Below are positions 30,336 through 38,936 of a stretch of 64,000 nt of DNA, piece by piece; the first letter of the stretch is position 1; every line of letters begins with the position of its first letter. The DNA comes from an uncultured Verrucomicrobiota bacterium. Its GTDB lineage: Bacteria; Verrucomicrobiota; Verrucomicrobiia; Opitutales; Opitutaceae. The stretch spans positions 1 to 64,000 of the forward strand of contig CAIRBK010000041.1 in assembly GCA_903876795.1 (NCBI GenBank). The letters run 5' to 3'. Below the pieces are notes generated by a model. It was not told the DNA's origin and made no database searches. It saw nothing but the letters and a program-made list of their open reading frames with translations. The position numbers were made by a program, and so were the translations under genes.

Positions 30336-31744
30336 GGCGATGAAGGCGACGCCTCCGGGGTCAGGGCAGCGTGGCGCGCGGCGATGAAGAATAACATCCA
30401 AAAGGTGATCATGACGGCGGCGTTGGCGAAGGGAAATTCGACCCATGCGTAGGCCAGCACCAGGCCGCATCCAACCAACGGATATGCGGTCAGCGGGTGG
30501 CGCAGGTTTCGCCAGGCACGTCCGGCAAGCGGGACGATGCCCATCAGCACCAGCAGGCCGGTTCCAACCAGTCCGGTTTCGGCCAGGGATTGCAGCCAGT
30601 CGCTATGGGCGGTCGCGTAGGCGTTCTGGTTTCGATCCCGCAGGTTAAGCGTGAACGGACGCTGGGTCTGGAAGCTGATCGCATAGGTGTTCAGGCCCCA
30701 CCCGAACCATGGTTTTTGACGAAACAGTTCCCAAGTGTCGCGGTACAAATCCGCCCTGTCTCCAAATGGCGATTGGTTCTGGTCGATCGCCAGCCGGGTT
30801 TCGACGTAGCGTTCGCGAAGATAACCAGAAGAGAGCCACCCGGCCGCACCGGCCGTTGCGATGGCCAGGGTAAGCACGAGCGCGACGCGCGGCCAGACGC
30901 GCTCATGCGCGTTCCGCCCCTCCTTTGTTATGCCGACAAGCCCGTGGACCATGGCCAGGCCGATGAAGACGGCGGTGATCACCGTGCTCGCGCGCGATGC
31001 GCTGACGGGGGCGCTGGTCGCGATGAGAACGGCGGCCACAAGCGCCGCGCTGAAGGGCGAGTGCCACAGGTCCCGCCCGCGATGTCGCGAGGCCAGGTTG
31101 AAGAGCAGCCCCAAGGCCGAGGCGAGCCCCAGAATCATAAACGCGCCCCAGTGGTTGTAATAGATAAAAGTGGCGAAAAACCTCGGGTTGGGTGATTCGG
31201 CCGCGCCAAAGTAAAAGCCCACGGAGGCCAGTTTTTGCAGGGTGCCAAAGATCGAAAGAACAAAGGTGTTGGCCACGATGAGAACCAGCAGCCGGGTCAA
31301 TGCCGTGCGACTACGGACAACGACCAAAAGGTTGAAGGCGGACAGGTAAACCGCCGCTCCAAACCACCATGCGCGCAGTGAGAGTTCCGCAGAAACCGTC
31401 TCTGGCCAGCCGGGATGTCTGGCGGTGCCGCGCACAAACGCGGTCTCGCCGTCGATGAGGACCGCGCGAAAGCCGGGGTTGTTTGCGCTGAGCCAGACAA
31501 GGCCGCTGAAGAGCAGCAGGGGCACAAGCAGGCCGATTTTGCTTCGTGCGGCCCTGCCTCGGGCGCCCGATTGAAAAAAGGCGGCCATTGTAAACAATGC
31601 GCCGACGGAGGCCCAGACGGATAGGGCGTCGCGCATCCAGGGCGTGTTGCCGCCATAAACCCAGGAAGAACCCAGCATGAGCACGGCCACGTGAAACAAC
31701 ACGACTTTTTCCAGCCAAGATAAAATGGGAAGGCTCCGGCTCAT
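30332..31744 (-). CDS. O-antigen ligase/polymerase-like membrane protein
   Basis: A 470-residue polytopic membrane protein with about ten hydrophobic helices. The C-terminal region has the Wzy_C-type signature: GDRADLYRDTWELFRQKPWFGWGLNTY, then HSDWLQSLAETGLVG. This is the pattern of WaaL-type ligases and Wzy polymerases, which act at the periplasmic face on undecaprenyl-linked glycans. WaaL (joining O-antigen to lipid A core) is preferred because a Wzm/Wzt exporter is in the locus and needs a ligase but no polymerase. It overlaps the following GT2 (ATGA) and the preceding GT4 gene (one base). Ligase versus polymerase cannot be decided from sequence. Confidence 0.86.
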   Translation of the reverse strand: MSRSLPILSWLEKVVLFHVAVLMLGSSWVYGGNTPWMRDALSVWASVGALFTMAAFFQSGARGRAARSKIGLLVPLLLFSGLVWLSANNPGFRAVLIDGETAFVRGTARHPGWPETVSAELSLRAWWFGAAVYLSAFNLLVVVRSRTALTRLLVLIVANTFVLSIFGTLQKLASVGFYFGAAESPNPRFFATFIYYNHWGAFMILGLASALGLLFNLASRHRGRDLWHSPFSAALVAAVLIATSAPVSASRASTVITAVFIGLAMVHGLVGITKEGRNAHERVWPRVALVLTLAIATAGAAGWLSSGYLRERYVETRLAIDQNQSPFGDRADLYRDTWELFRQKPWFGWGLNTYAISFQTQRPFTLNLRDRNQNAYATAHSDWLQSLAETGLVGTGLLVLMGIVPLAGRAWRNLRHPLTAYPLVGCGLVLAYAWVEFPFANAAVMITFWMLFFIAARHAALTPEASPSSP

Positions 31745-32868
31745 CAGTCGGCTGCGATGTGACGGTAAAAATCACTTAGGATCGAGGCGGTGGTCTCCCA
31801 TGAAAAAGTCGCGGTGGCCCAGGTGCGCGCCCGGTCTCCCGAGGCCGCCAGGGCACATTCGGAATTGGTCAGCAAAGCGTCCAATTCGGTGGCGTAGTCT
31901 TCCCAGGGCACGCAGCGGCCGGCGCCGTGCTCGGCCAGTTGCCGCCAGGGCGTTGTGTCGGTGGTGAGAACAGGCACGCCACGCACCAAGGCCTCGGCGA
32001 TGACCAAACCAAAGTTTTCAGAGTGGGAGGGGAGCAGAAACAAGGATGCGACCGCATAGGGAGGGGGAAGTCCCTGGCCGTCCCGCACGAGCACGCGGTC
32101 TCCCCCGCCGTTGCGCACAATGTGGCTTTTGAGTTGATTGACGGAGTATTCCTCGGGAATGCCGGCGACCAGCAGCAGCCAATCTGCCCGCGGTTTCGAG
32201 AGCCACAGGTCGATGAGTTCCAGCACGCGCTTCTTGGAGTGGAACCGGGAATAGAAAAGAGCCACGCGGCGTCCGGCGAGTTCGGGCAGTAGTTCGAGCC
32301 ATGCCAGCCGCGCCGTTGTTTCCTCGGTGGGGACCGGTGGGGTCACGCCATTGGGTGCGACGCAGATCGGTTGGCGGAACCCGAGGTTGCGTATATCCCG
32401 GGCCTCGGCCTCAGCGGTGGCATGCCAACCCCGGGCGGCTTGGAATGCCCCGGGATGCACGAACCAGGCGGCCAGCCGTTTTTTCCAACGGCGATGACCC
32501 CATGCCCACGGGCTCATCATGCCGCGCGGCGAAATAATCAAAGGTATGCCCGACTTGCGGGCCGCTTTGTTTGCGTAATGCAGCGGGCGCAGCCACAAAC
32601 CGTGGTTGTGAACGATGTCAAATTCCCGCGAAAGCAGGTGCCGGTGGAGCGATTCACTGCGCGCCAGCACCTCCGGTCGTTGACGTAAAAACGTGTGGAC
32701 AACCGGTGCCGCGTCTTCGGGCGACCGACTGTCTGCGACTCCTTTTCCGGTCGTCAGCAGTTCGATGTTTTCCCCCAGCCGGGACAATCCTTCCGCCAGT
32801 CCGCGCACCGAGCGGGAAGGCCCGCCGTGGCGGGCTTCGAGGCTGGGGACGATCTGGGCGACTTTCAT
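31744..32868 (-). CDS. GT4 glycosyltransferase
   Basis: A 374-residue retaining GT-B glycosyltransferase. The N terminus MKVAQIVPSLEARHGGPSRSVRGLAEGL holds the glycine-rich acceptor loop, and the C-terminal donor domain has RFHSKKRVLELIDLW and SENFGLVIAEALVRGVPVLT with the paired glutamates of GT4. The specific sugar is unknown. The gene overlaps the next gene (ligase-like) by one base and the previous acyltransferase gene by four (ATGA). It is one of eight GT4-type genes in the locus. Confidence 0.88.
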   Translation of the reverse strand: MKVAQIVPSLEARHGGPSRSVRGLAEGLSRLGENIELLTTGKGVADSRSPEDAAPVVHTFLRQRPEVLARSESLHRHLLSREFDIVHNHGLWLRPLHYANKAARKSGIPLIISPRGMMSPWAWGHRRWKKRLAAWFVHPGAFQAARGWHATAEAEARDIRNLGFRQPICVAPNGVTPPVPTEETTARLAWLELLPELAGRRVALFYSRFHSKKRVLELIDLWLSKPRADWLLLVAGIPEEYSVNQLKSHIVRNGGGDRVLVRDGQGLPPPYAVASLFLLPSHSENFGLVIAEALVRGVPVLTTDTTPWRQLAEHGAGRCVPWEDYATELDALLTNSECALAASGDRARTWATATFSWETTASILSDFYRHIAAD

Positions 32869-33401
32869 TGCGGATCGACGCGCGGCTTCAGGGGCCGGCA
32901 GGGATGCCCTCCGCAGACCATCCGGGCCGGTTGGTCCTTGATCGCCACGGAGCGGGCGCCGATCACCGCGAGTTCACCGATGGTTACGCCCGGCCCGACG
33001 AAGACCTCGGCCCCCAACCAGGCGTTGGCGCCGATGCGAATGGGTTTGGCCACCAGAGGCATCGCCCATCGCGAATAATCATGCGTGCCGGCGCAGAGGT
33101 GAACGCCTTGGCTGAGTTGAGCTCCATAGCCCAGGGTGACCGGCGCGAGATTATAGATGTTTACCCAAGGTCCCACCATCACACGGGCTTCGCAGGCCAG
33201 TTTCCACGGATAGATGATGCGCGCCGAGGGATAAATCCGCACTTGGCTGCCGGCCGGGATATCCGCTCCAAACAGCCGCAGGAGCCGGACACGAAATCCG
33301 TGACAGCCGCGCGGGCTCCAACGGAAAAGCGTGGCTTGCACCGCGCCCCACAACCAGCGGCGAGCGATCTCCCGGCGCGTGTTCGGACGGGAATTACCCA
33401 T
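32865..33401 (-). CDS. WcaF-like sugar O-acyltransferase
   Basis: A 178-residue left-handed beta-helix acyltransferase that probably acetylates a sugar in the polysaccharide. Hexapeptide repeats are visible from about residue 50 (PAGSQVRIYPSARIIYPWKL and later IGANAWLGAEVFVGPGVTIG). The HDYS loop with its His is the catalytic position in this family. The arrangement matches putative colanic acid acetyltransferase WcaF. The start at 33401 gives the usual length; in-frame ATGs at 33434 and 33458 are possible. It overlaps the GT4 gene by four bases. Confidence 0.87.
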   Translation of the reverse strand: MGNSRPNTRREIARRWLWGAVQATLFRWSPRGCHGFRVRLLRLFGADIPAGSQVRIYPSARIIYPWKLACEARVMVGPWVNIYNLAPVTLGYGAQLSQGVHLCAGTHDYSRWAMPLVAKPIRIGANAWLGAEVFVGPGVTIGELAVIGARSVAIKDQPARMVCGGHPCRPLKPRVDPQ

Positions 33402-33472
33402 GCCTAGAAAGGGTGGGGGGCATGTTGACGACATGAGCTCAAGTGTTTTGGCGACCAAAGGCGGGGCAACCG

Positions 33473-34648
33473 TTAAAGAATCCGCGGCGACGCAGCCGCT
33501 TCAATCGCCCGGGCCAGGCCTCGCGTCGCCTGCGGGTAGGTATAGCCCGCGATCCGCCCGGCGATGGCGGCTTTCATGCTTGTGAGATCGGCCGTCAACG
33601 CACGCGCGAGAGCGAACCGCAGTCCTTCAGTCGAACCGGCGGAGAACACCCAGCCGGTTTGTCCGTCGGTCACCAGGTCGCGCTGACAGCCCACGCGGTC
33701 GCTTACCAGGCAGGGTAAGCCGAGGTGCATGGCCTCGTTTACGGCCAGTCCCCACGTCTCGCCGGGTCCCTTCGAGGGGAGAACCAAAACGTCGGCCAGA
33801 AGGTAACGGGCCGGCATCTCGGTTTGATTGGCGAAAGGCAGGAAACGCACCGCAGTTTCGGGACGGTTCCTGGCCAGCGCCTGGATGACGGGCAACTGTT
33901 CGCCGTCGCCGACAAAGACCAGGGCGCTGTCTGCTCGTGCGACCGACAGGAAGGCCTCAAGCAGGGCAAGGGGTTGTTTTTTGGCGATGAACTTACCCGC
34001 AAACAGGACGATTCGCCGGTCCTCAAGACCGAGAGAACTCCGGAGCGCGGCGGCCTCTGCCAGCAGGGCTGGTGAGGGGGTGAAACGTTCAGCGTCCACG
34101 CAGTGCGGCACCGGGAAGAGCCGGGCTGATGGCACCCCGTTGGCCCGGAAGTAGTCGCGGTTGGCCTGGCCAACATAAGTGACCGCCGCAAAACGGGAGT
34201 AGAGCTCGGTGAGCAACCACGTCTTGAAAAGGGGCGGCTTGGGCCGATCCAGGAGATGGGAATCACCGCGAAAAATGAGGGGGCGGTCGGAACCGAGGAT
34301 CAGGCAAAGGTGGGTCAGATAATTGTAGCCGAAGATCAGAACCACGTCGGGTCTCCAAGCCTGCAAGCGTTGGCCGAGAGAGGGGTTGTTGAGTCCGCCA
34401 AAATGATGCGTGCCCGGCTCTCGCGCGATATTTGGCACCAACTCCCAATCGTAGCCCGAGAGGAGGTCCACATCCCAGAGGATGGGGCGCCCGAATTCGG
34501 GATCGTGTCGGCTGGCGATGCCAAAATCCCACAGGTAAAACACGCGCAGCGGCCAGCCGTTGGACGTCATCCATCTGAACCAAGGACTGTAGTATTGAAC
34601 GGGGTGGGAGACCACCACCGCAAGGCGTCTGGCGGGAAACGTCGTCAT
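33473..34648 (-). CDS. GT4 glycosyltransferase
   Basis: A 391-residue GT-B glycosyltransferase. The donor domain contains VLFAGKFIAKKQPLALLEAF and SKGPGETWGLAVNEAMHLGL, the GT4 EX7E-like region. The N-terminal domain starts RLAVVVSHPVQYYSPWF, a motif seen in some GT4 enzymes of polysaccharide clusters. The start at MTTFPARR (34648) overlaps the Wzy-like gene by ATGA; the frame is open well upstream but only inside that gene. Sugar specificity is unknown. Confidence 0.87.
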   Translation of the reverse strand: MTTFPARRLAVVVSHPVQYYSPWFRWMTSNGWPLRVFYLWDFGIASRHDPEFGRPILWDVDLLSGYDWELVPNIAREPGTHHFGGLNNPSLGQRLQAWRPDVVLIFGYNYLTHLCLILGSDRPLIFRGDSHLLDRPKPPLFKTWLLTELYSRFAAVTYVGQANRDYFRANGVPSARLFPVPHCVDAERFTPSPALLAEAAALRSSLGLEDRRIVLFAGKFIAKKQPLALLEAFLSVARADSALVFVGDGEQLPVIQALARNRPETAVRFLPFANQTEMPARYLLADVLVLPSKGPGETWGLAVNEAMHLGLPCLVSDRVGCQRDLVTDGQTGWVFSAGSTEGLRFALARALTADLTSMKAAIAGRIAGYTYPQATRGLARAIEAAASPRIL

Positions 34649-36189
34649 CCGATTTCGTCGTCCTCGGGGCGCACCAGGGTCGTGGAATCGACGAACGGCG
34701 CACAGGCCATGATTACGGTCAGCACGGCTTGAAACAGGGAGGTGATGAGGACGCTGGCAACCATCTCGAACGATGCGGCGATGCCGATTAACAAAACGAA
34801 GGTCACCATGCCCTCCATGGAGAGCAGCGGTTTGTTGACCGTAAGGTTTTCGAGGCCGGCGAAAATGAGTCCCAACGCCACCCCGAGCAGGCACGCGCCC
34901 CAGAAAGGTCCGAAGTTTCCATAGGCTTCGGGCAGCAAGCCCCAGGCGATGTAGGTGGTGAAGGAATCCTCGCGTAATTGGCGTCCAAAATGAACGTTGA
35001 GCCTGATTTGTCCCTCATGCGTGCGCGGTTTTTCGGGCCAAAGAATGCGAGGTATCAGCAACGGCGGGATGATGGCGTAGGTTTCCCCCATCAGCACCGG
35101 GCTGTTCCCATTGGTGACCCGATCAGAAACGAACAGAAGGTTTTGCAGGTTATCCATGCGCGCCAGCATGGTCTGTCGTTTGGCCCTGGTTGATGTTTCC
35201 TCTTCGCCGGCGCCTCCGGAGAATTTCTCCAGGCTGTAGCCCGCCCATTCCGAGAAAAATGCGGGGAACCCGCCTATGCCGGTGTGTTTACCGATCTGTC
35301 CTTCGGCTCCCCAGTAACGCTCGCGCATCTCAAACTTGCCCATGTTGAGGAAGGCAAGCGACGTGGCGCAGACGATGATGAAACTCTTGGGCAGCCGTCC
35401 CGAGCCCCAGAACAAGCCGATGACCACGGCACCGACGATGTTGATAACCGACGACAGCAGGATCGAGGATGAGAGCAGGATAAGGTGGGCGGTCAGCACG
35501 CACCAGAATATGGCCCGGGTGCTCGCACTGGCACCACCTCCCGCGACGAACATGGCGACCAGAAAATACCCCGACCTGCCGGCGGCGTTGACGATTGCCA
35601 CCGCGATGGAGGAGGTGCCTGAAGGCAGGGCGGCCATCACTTCGTCGATCAGTCCCAGGAGACGCACTAGCTCGTAGCCCGCGGAAAGTGTGATGAGGGC
35701 CACACCGACGCGATTTAACGCGCGGTTGCTGTCGCCGGTAAAAACGCGAAGGGTCAGCGCTGTCGGCTTTGAAGGCCTGAAAAACTCCATGCCCATGCGC
35801 CAAGCGGTCGAGCATGCAACCAGCAGGATGAGCACCTCCATGCCCGCGCGGTCGATCAGGGTTGTGTCATAACCCGCAAGCGTCTCGTTGCCATTGATCA
35901 GCGGGATTCCGTAAACGGCAAAATGCTGTATGGCGAGTATGGGCAGCAACGGGAGACCGATGCCGCCTCTACGCCAGGTGATCAGGGCCACGCAGGTTCC
36001 GACTCCTATCCATAGCAACGCCAGCCAGCCGATCGCTTCCGAAAAAAACATCCGGGCCACGAGCACGACAATGATCAAGACCACGATGGCGATGCCTTTT
36101 TTAAGCACTCCATGCAGAGCGTCGCCCAATTCCCCGATCCTAGTGTAGCGGTCCAGCGGACGAGTTATCCCTTGCGCGGTCGTGCTCAT
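34645..36189 (-). CDS. Polytopic membrane protein, possible Wzy-type polymerase
   Basis: A 514-residue protein with about 11-12 hydrophobic helices and a large hydrophilic loop at about residues 290-400. That loop contains GGFPAFFSEWAGYSLEKFSG and IIPPLLIPRILWPEKP, the latter reminiscent of Wzy-like and other polymerase-like proteins. I recognise no exact family. Its position among glycosyltransferases suggests a role in polymerising or moving lipid-linked glycans. A Wzx flippase is less likely because the large loop is untypical. It overlaps both neighbours by four bases (ATGA). Confidence 0.65.
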   Translation of the reverse strand: MSTTAQGITRPLDRYTRIGELGDALHGVLKKGIAIVVLIIVVLVARMFFSEAIGWLALLWIGVGTCVALITWRRGGIGLPLLPILAIQHFAVYGIPLINGNETLAGYDTTLIDRAGMEVLILLVACSTAWRMGMEFFRPSKPTALTLRVFTGDSNRALNRVGVALITLSAGYELVRLLGLIDEVMAALPSGTSSIAVAIVNAAGRSGYFLVAMFVAGGGASASTRAIFWCVLTAHLILLSSSILLSSVINIVGAVVIGLFWGSGRLPKSFIIVCATSLAFLNMGKFEMRERYWGAEGQIGKHTGIGGFPAFFSEWAGYSLEKFSGGAGEEETSTRAKRQTMLARMDNLQNLLFVSDRVTNGNSPVLMGETYAIIPPLLIPRILWPEKPRTHEGQIRLNVHFGRQLREDSFTTYIAWGLLPEAYGNFGPFWGACLLGVALGLIFAGLENLTVNKPLLSMEGMVTFVLLIGIAASFEMVASVLITSLFQAVLTVIMACAPFVDSTTLVRPEDDEIG

Positions 36190-37493
36190 AATGCCTTGAA
36201 GCCGGACGCCTGGTCGAAAATCTCTGCCAGACGCCTGGTCATGCTTTCGGCCGTGAACGGAAGGAACGAATCGGGATTGGCGGTCCGCAGGCGATGCATT
36301 TTCCCCTCATGGAACCAGCTCTGGAAGATGTCTCGGGCTATATCGTCGATCGCATCGGTGTTTTCGAATTCAAAGCATTCCCCGCAGTCGGCCTGCCGGG
36401 CGAACGCCAGCACCGGACTATGACGATTGAACAGGACGAGCATCGGGCGGTTCGCCAGGATGTAGGGGAATATCTTTGATGCGCTGTAGCTCGGATCGTT
36501 GGATCCGATCGCCAGCAATGCATGTGCATGCACCAAATAATGCAGCGCGTCGAAGTATGGGACGCGGTAGCAATGCTCCGTGACATAGGCTTGCACCCCT
36601 TCGGCACGGGCAACGGGCATGGCCCATTCCCGGCCAAGAGGCGGAGGCGCGTAGTCGGTCCCGATGAAGTGAAAGCGGACCTTGGCGGCCTTGTCCGGCT
36701 GTGCTTCCAGATAAAGTTTGAAGGCGCGGAAAATCGCAGTGAGCGATATGGACATGTCGGGCCCGCAGCGGCCGGCGTAGATGTGGTGAAAAAAACCATC
36801 TTCGAAATTCACCAAGGGCGAGGCAGGCCGATGCTGTTTAGCCTCATGAATATCCCGGGCGGCGGCGCCGAAGGGCAGCAACTCCACCCGGCCGGCGGGA
36901 AACCACGGGTATCGGGCGGCCAGGGTAGGTCCGTAAGCGTCGGAGACGGCGATCACGCCGGAGGCCTCTCTTAATGCGGCGGGTTCCCGTCGTTTCGCCC
37001 GCCACTGGGCGGCGGCAAATTTCAAAATGCCGCCCGGCGGCTTGGTTCGGGTGCGTTGGTAGTAGTCATTCACCCAGGGGTCTTGGTAATCGAGCACATA
37101 GGGAACCCCGAATTTCCTTTTCCAGAGCGGGCCGAGCGTAAACGCGTCAAACTGTGTGGTGGTAAAAAAAACCAGGTCGAATTTCTCTGCGGCCAGCAGC
37201 CGTTCACCCGCATGACTGAAGGCCCGGCCGCAACGCAGCCAGAGACTGCCGACGCCAAACCAGCGGGTGAAGCGAGCGGGAATCCCGCGGGTGCGGATGA
37301 CGCGTATGTCCGCCGGGTAAGTGGCTTCAAGCAGCGGATCTAGCACTCCCCCTTCGATCAGATCCGGCGCGATCGCCAGCACGACGGGCTCCCAGCCGCA
37401 GGCGCGCAGGTAGGGAAGCGCGAGGCGCGCGCGCTGCATGTCGGGCGCGTTGGTAGGAGCGAAATGCGGGCTGATGACGAGGACTTTTTTCAA
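36186..37493 (-). CDS. GT4-like glycosyltransferase
   Basis: A 435-residue GT-B protein opening VLVISPHFAPTNAPDMQRA, typical of the WbuB/GT4-like transferases. YVLDYQDPWVNDYYQ is a marker of this subgroup, and a donor domain with IYAGRCGPDMS and SYSASKIFPYILANRPMLVLF follows; the S-A-S-K-I-F segment replaces the usual EX7E helix. It overlaps the Wzy-like gene (ATGA) and lies 16 bases after the methyltransferase. Specificity is unknown. Confidence 0.83.
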   Translation of the reverse strand: MKKVLVISPHFAPTNAPDMQRARLALPYLRACGWEPVVLAIAPDLIEGGVLDPLLEATYPADIRVIRTRGIPARFTRWFGVGSLWLRCGRAFSHAGERLLAAEKFDLVFFTTTQFDAFTLGPLWKRKFGVPYVLDYQDPWVNDYYQRTRTKPPGGILKFAAAQWRAKRREPAALREASGVIAVSDAYGPTLAARYPWFPAGRVELLPFGAAARDIHEAKQHRPASPLVNFEDGFFHHIYAGRCGPDMSISLTAIFRAFKLYLEAQPDKAAKVRFHFIGTDYAPPPLGREWAMPVARAEGVQAYVTEHCYRVPYFDALHYLVHAHALLAIGSNDPSYSASKIFPYILANRPMLVLFNRHSPVLAFARQADCGECFEFENTDAIDDIARDIFQSWFHEGKMHRLRTANPDSFLPFTAESMTRRLAEIFDQASGFKAL

Positions 37494-37509
37494 CGGGATT
37501 CGGTACCGA

Positions 37510-38136
37510 TCATGCCGGGGTCTTGAGGCGAAGAACTTTTATATCCCAGACCTGACCCCGGTCATTGGCGGCCGTGCGGGCGTCGATCACAACGAAGTAG
37601 TCCTCGAGGTTTTTCCAGACGGCGGAGTAATTGCCCCAGCGAAAGTGCGACACGATGAGCACGCCGTTGGGGGACAGATAACCACCGAAGTCGGCTGCGG
37701 TTCTGGCGGGGTGTCTGGCATAGCCCAGGCACTCGTTGAATGTGATGACGTCATAAGGGCGATCAGGCCGCCACACCTCAAAGTTGCCCGAGGTGAAGTT
37801 GGCATGCGCCAGGTTAAGCGCGCGCGCCCGCTTGAGGCCCTCTTCCGAAAGATCGACGCCCAGGTGCGTTTCTATGCGCGCGGGATCGAGCATCGAGGCG
37901 AGCCGGCCGCTGCCGCAGCCTAGATCCAGCAATGCGGGGCGATTGGAGTAGGCGTAGATCAGTTCGAGAAGAACCTCGTGGCGGGCCTGTTCGGAGGGAC
38001 CGGTGAAGTGATCCCAGTTACCCGAGCGGTATTCCTCGTCAAGGGCGTGGACGGGCACGGGCTTGCCGCCGCCGCGGGGGGCGTGAACCAGGCGGTAATG
38101 GAGAAAATTCCAGGCCTTCTTAAGGAGATTAATCAC
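37510..38136 (-). CDS. SAM-dependent methyltransferase
   Basis: A 208-residue class I methyltransferase. The SAM-binding motif I is LLDLGCGSGRLAS (about 70-82), followed by the acidic end LGVDLSEEG and YDVITFNECLGYARHP as motif II. In this locus it probably methylates a sugar or a chain end; chain-terminating methylation is known in Wzm/Wzt systems, so that is one possible role. It overlaps the deacetylase gene by eight bases. Substrate is inferred only. Confidence 0.85.
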   Translation of the reverse strand: MINLLKKAWNFLHYRLVHAPRGGGKPVPVHALDEEYRSGNWDHFTGPSEQARHEVLLELIYAYSNRPALLDLGCGSGRLASMLDPARIETHLGVDLSEEGLKRARALNLAHANFTSGNFEVWRPDRPYDVITFNECLGYARHPARTAADFGGYLSPNGVLIVSHFRWGNYSAVWKNLEDYFVVIDARTAANDRGQVWDIKVLRLKTPA

Positions 38137-38917
38137 GGCAATGTTGGGGACAGGGGCGGATTATGAAAAATTCTTCGGTCGCGTCGAAAACACTTAAAAA
38201 AGCGTGCGACAACACGGGATGAGACCAAGGGGGGGAGGGCTCGACCTGGGATCGATACGCATTAATGGCGGCACGTTTCAACGCCGCGCTTTCTTCTGAC
38301 AGTTCACACCTATAGACCTCATGGGAGGCGCGCAGCACGCGCAGCAACAAGCGAGGGCTCCACTGGGACCATACCAGATATTCGAAAACGCGGGTTGGCC
38401 GCCCGGCGGAGGCGCGGCCCACGAGTTCGCAGGCGGCCTCGTGTTCGCTGCTGCCGTCGAGGGCTGAACACACGAACACGCAGTCGGGGTTCAGGCTTTT
38501 GATGAGGCCGCGCATGTGCTCGACCAGATGCGTCCGTTCGCGCGCTCCCAGGTGCGGCAGCCGTCCGTCGGGAGCTCCGAGGAAGAGAAGATTCTGAGAC
38601 GGCACGCCGAGAATGTCCGCCGCCGCGCGGGCCTCCCGCGCCCGCATCTCGGTCAATTGGGCGGGGGAGACTTCAGGATGTCCCGGGTGGGAATGACAGC
38701 CGTCGGTGATGAAGACCACATGGACGATTGCTCCCGCATCGACGGCTTGAATGATGAGACCTCCGCATCCGAGTGTCTCGTCGTCTTGATGGGGAGCGAA
38801 CACCAGAAGGGTTTCTCCGCGTCTAAACCGGGGCAGCGGTTGGCTCACGGAGCGCAGCTTCTGACGGAGCCAGGCCAGGAACCGGCGACGGAGCCATAGT
38901 TTTAAGTCCGGCATCAT
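38129..38917 (-). CDS. PIG-L family deacetylase
   Basis: A 262-residue zinc-dependent N-deacetylase of the PIG-L/LmbE fold. The metal motif is APHQDDETLGCGG (Pro42, His43, Asp45, Asp46), with Gln where the family often has Pro, and the later SEHEAACELV provides the second His. It probably removes an acetyl group from an N-acetyl sugar of the growing glycan. Its 3' end overlaps the methyltransferase start by eight bases. An alternative start is the second Met (38914). Confidence 0.88.
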   Translation of the reverse strand: MMPDLKLWLRRRFLAWLRQKLRSVSQPLPRFRRGETLLVFAPHQDDETLGCGGLIIQAVDAGAIVHVVFITDGCHSHPGHPEVSPAQLTEMRAREARAAADILGVPSQNLLFLGAPDGRLPHLGARERTHLVEHMRGLIKSLNPDCVFVCSALDGSSEHEAACELVGRASAGRPTRVFEYLVWSQWSPRLLLRVLRASHEVYRCELSEESAALKRAAINAYRSQVEPSPPWSHPVLSHAFLSVFDATEEFFIIRPCPQHCRD

Positions 38918-38936
38918 TTATCTGGATGGCTCCCCG

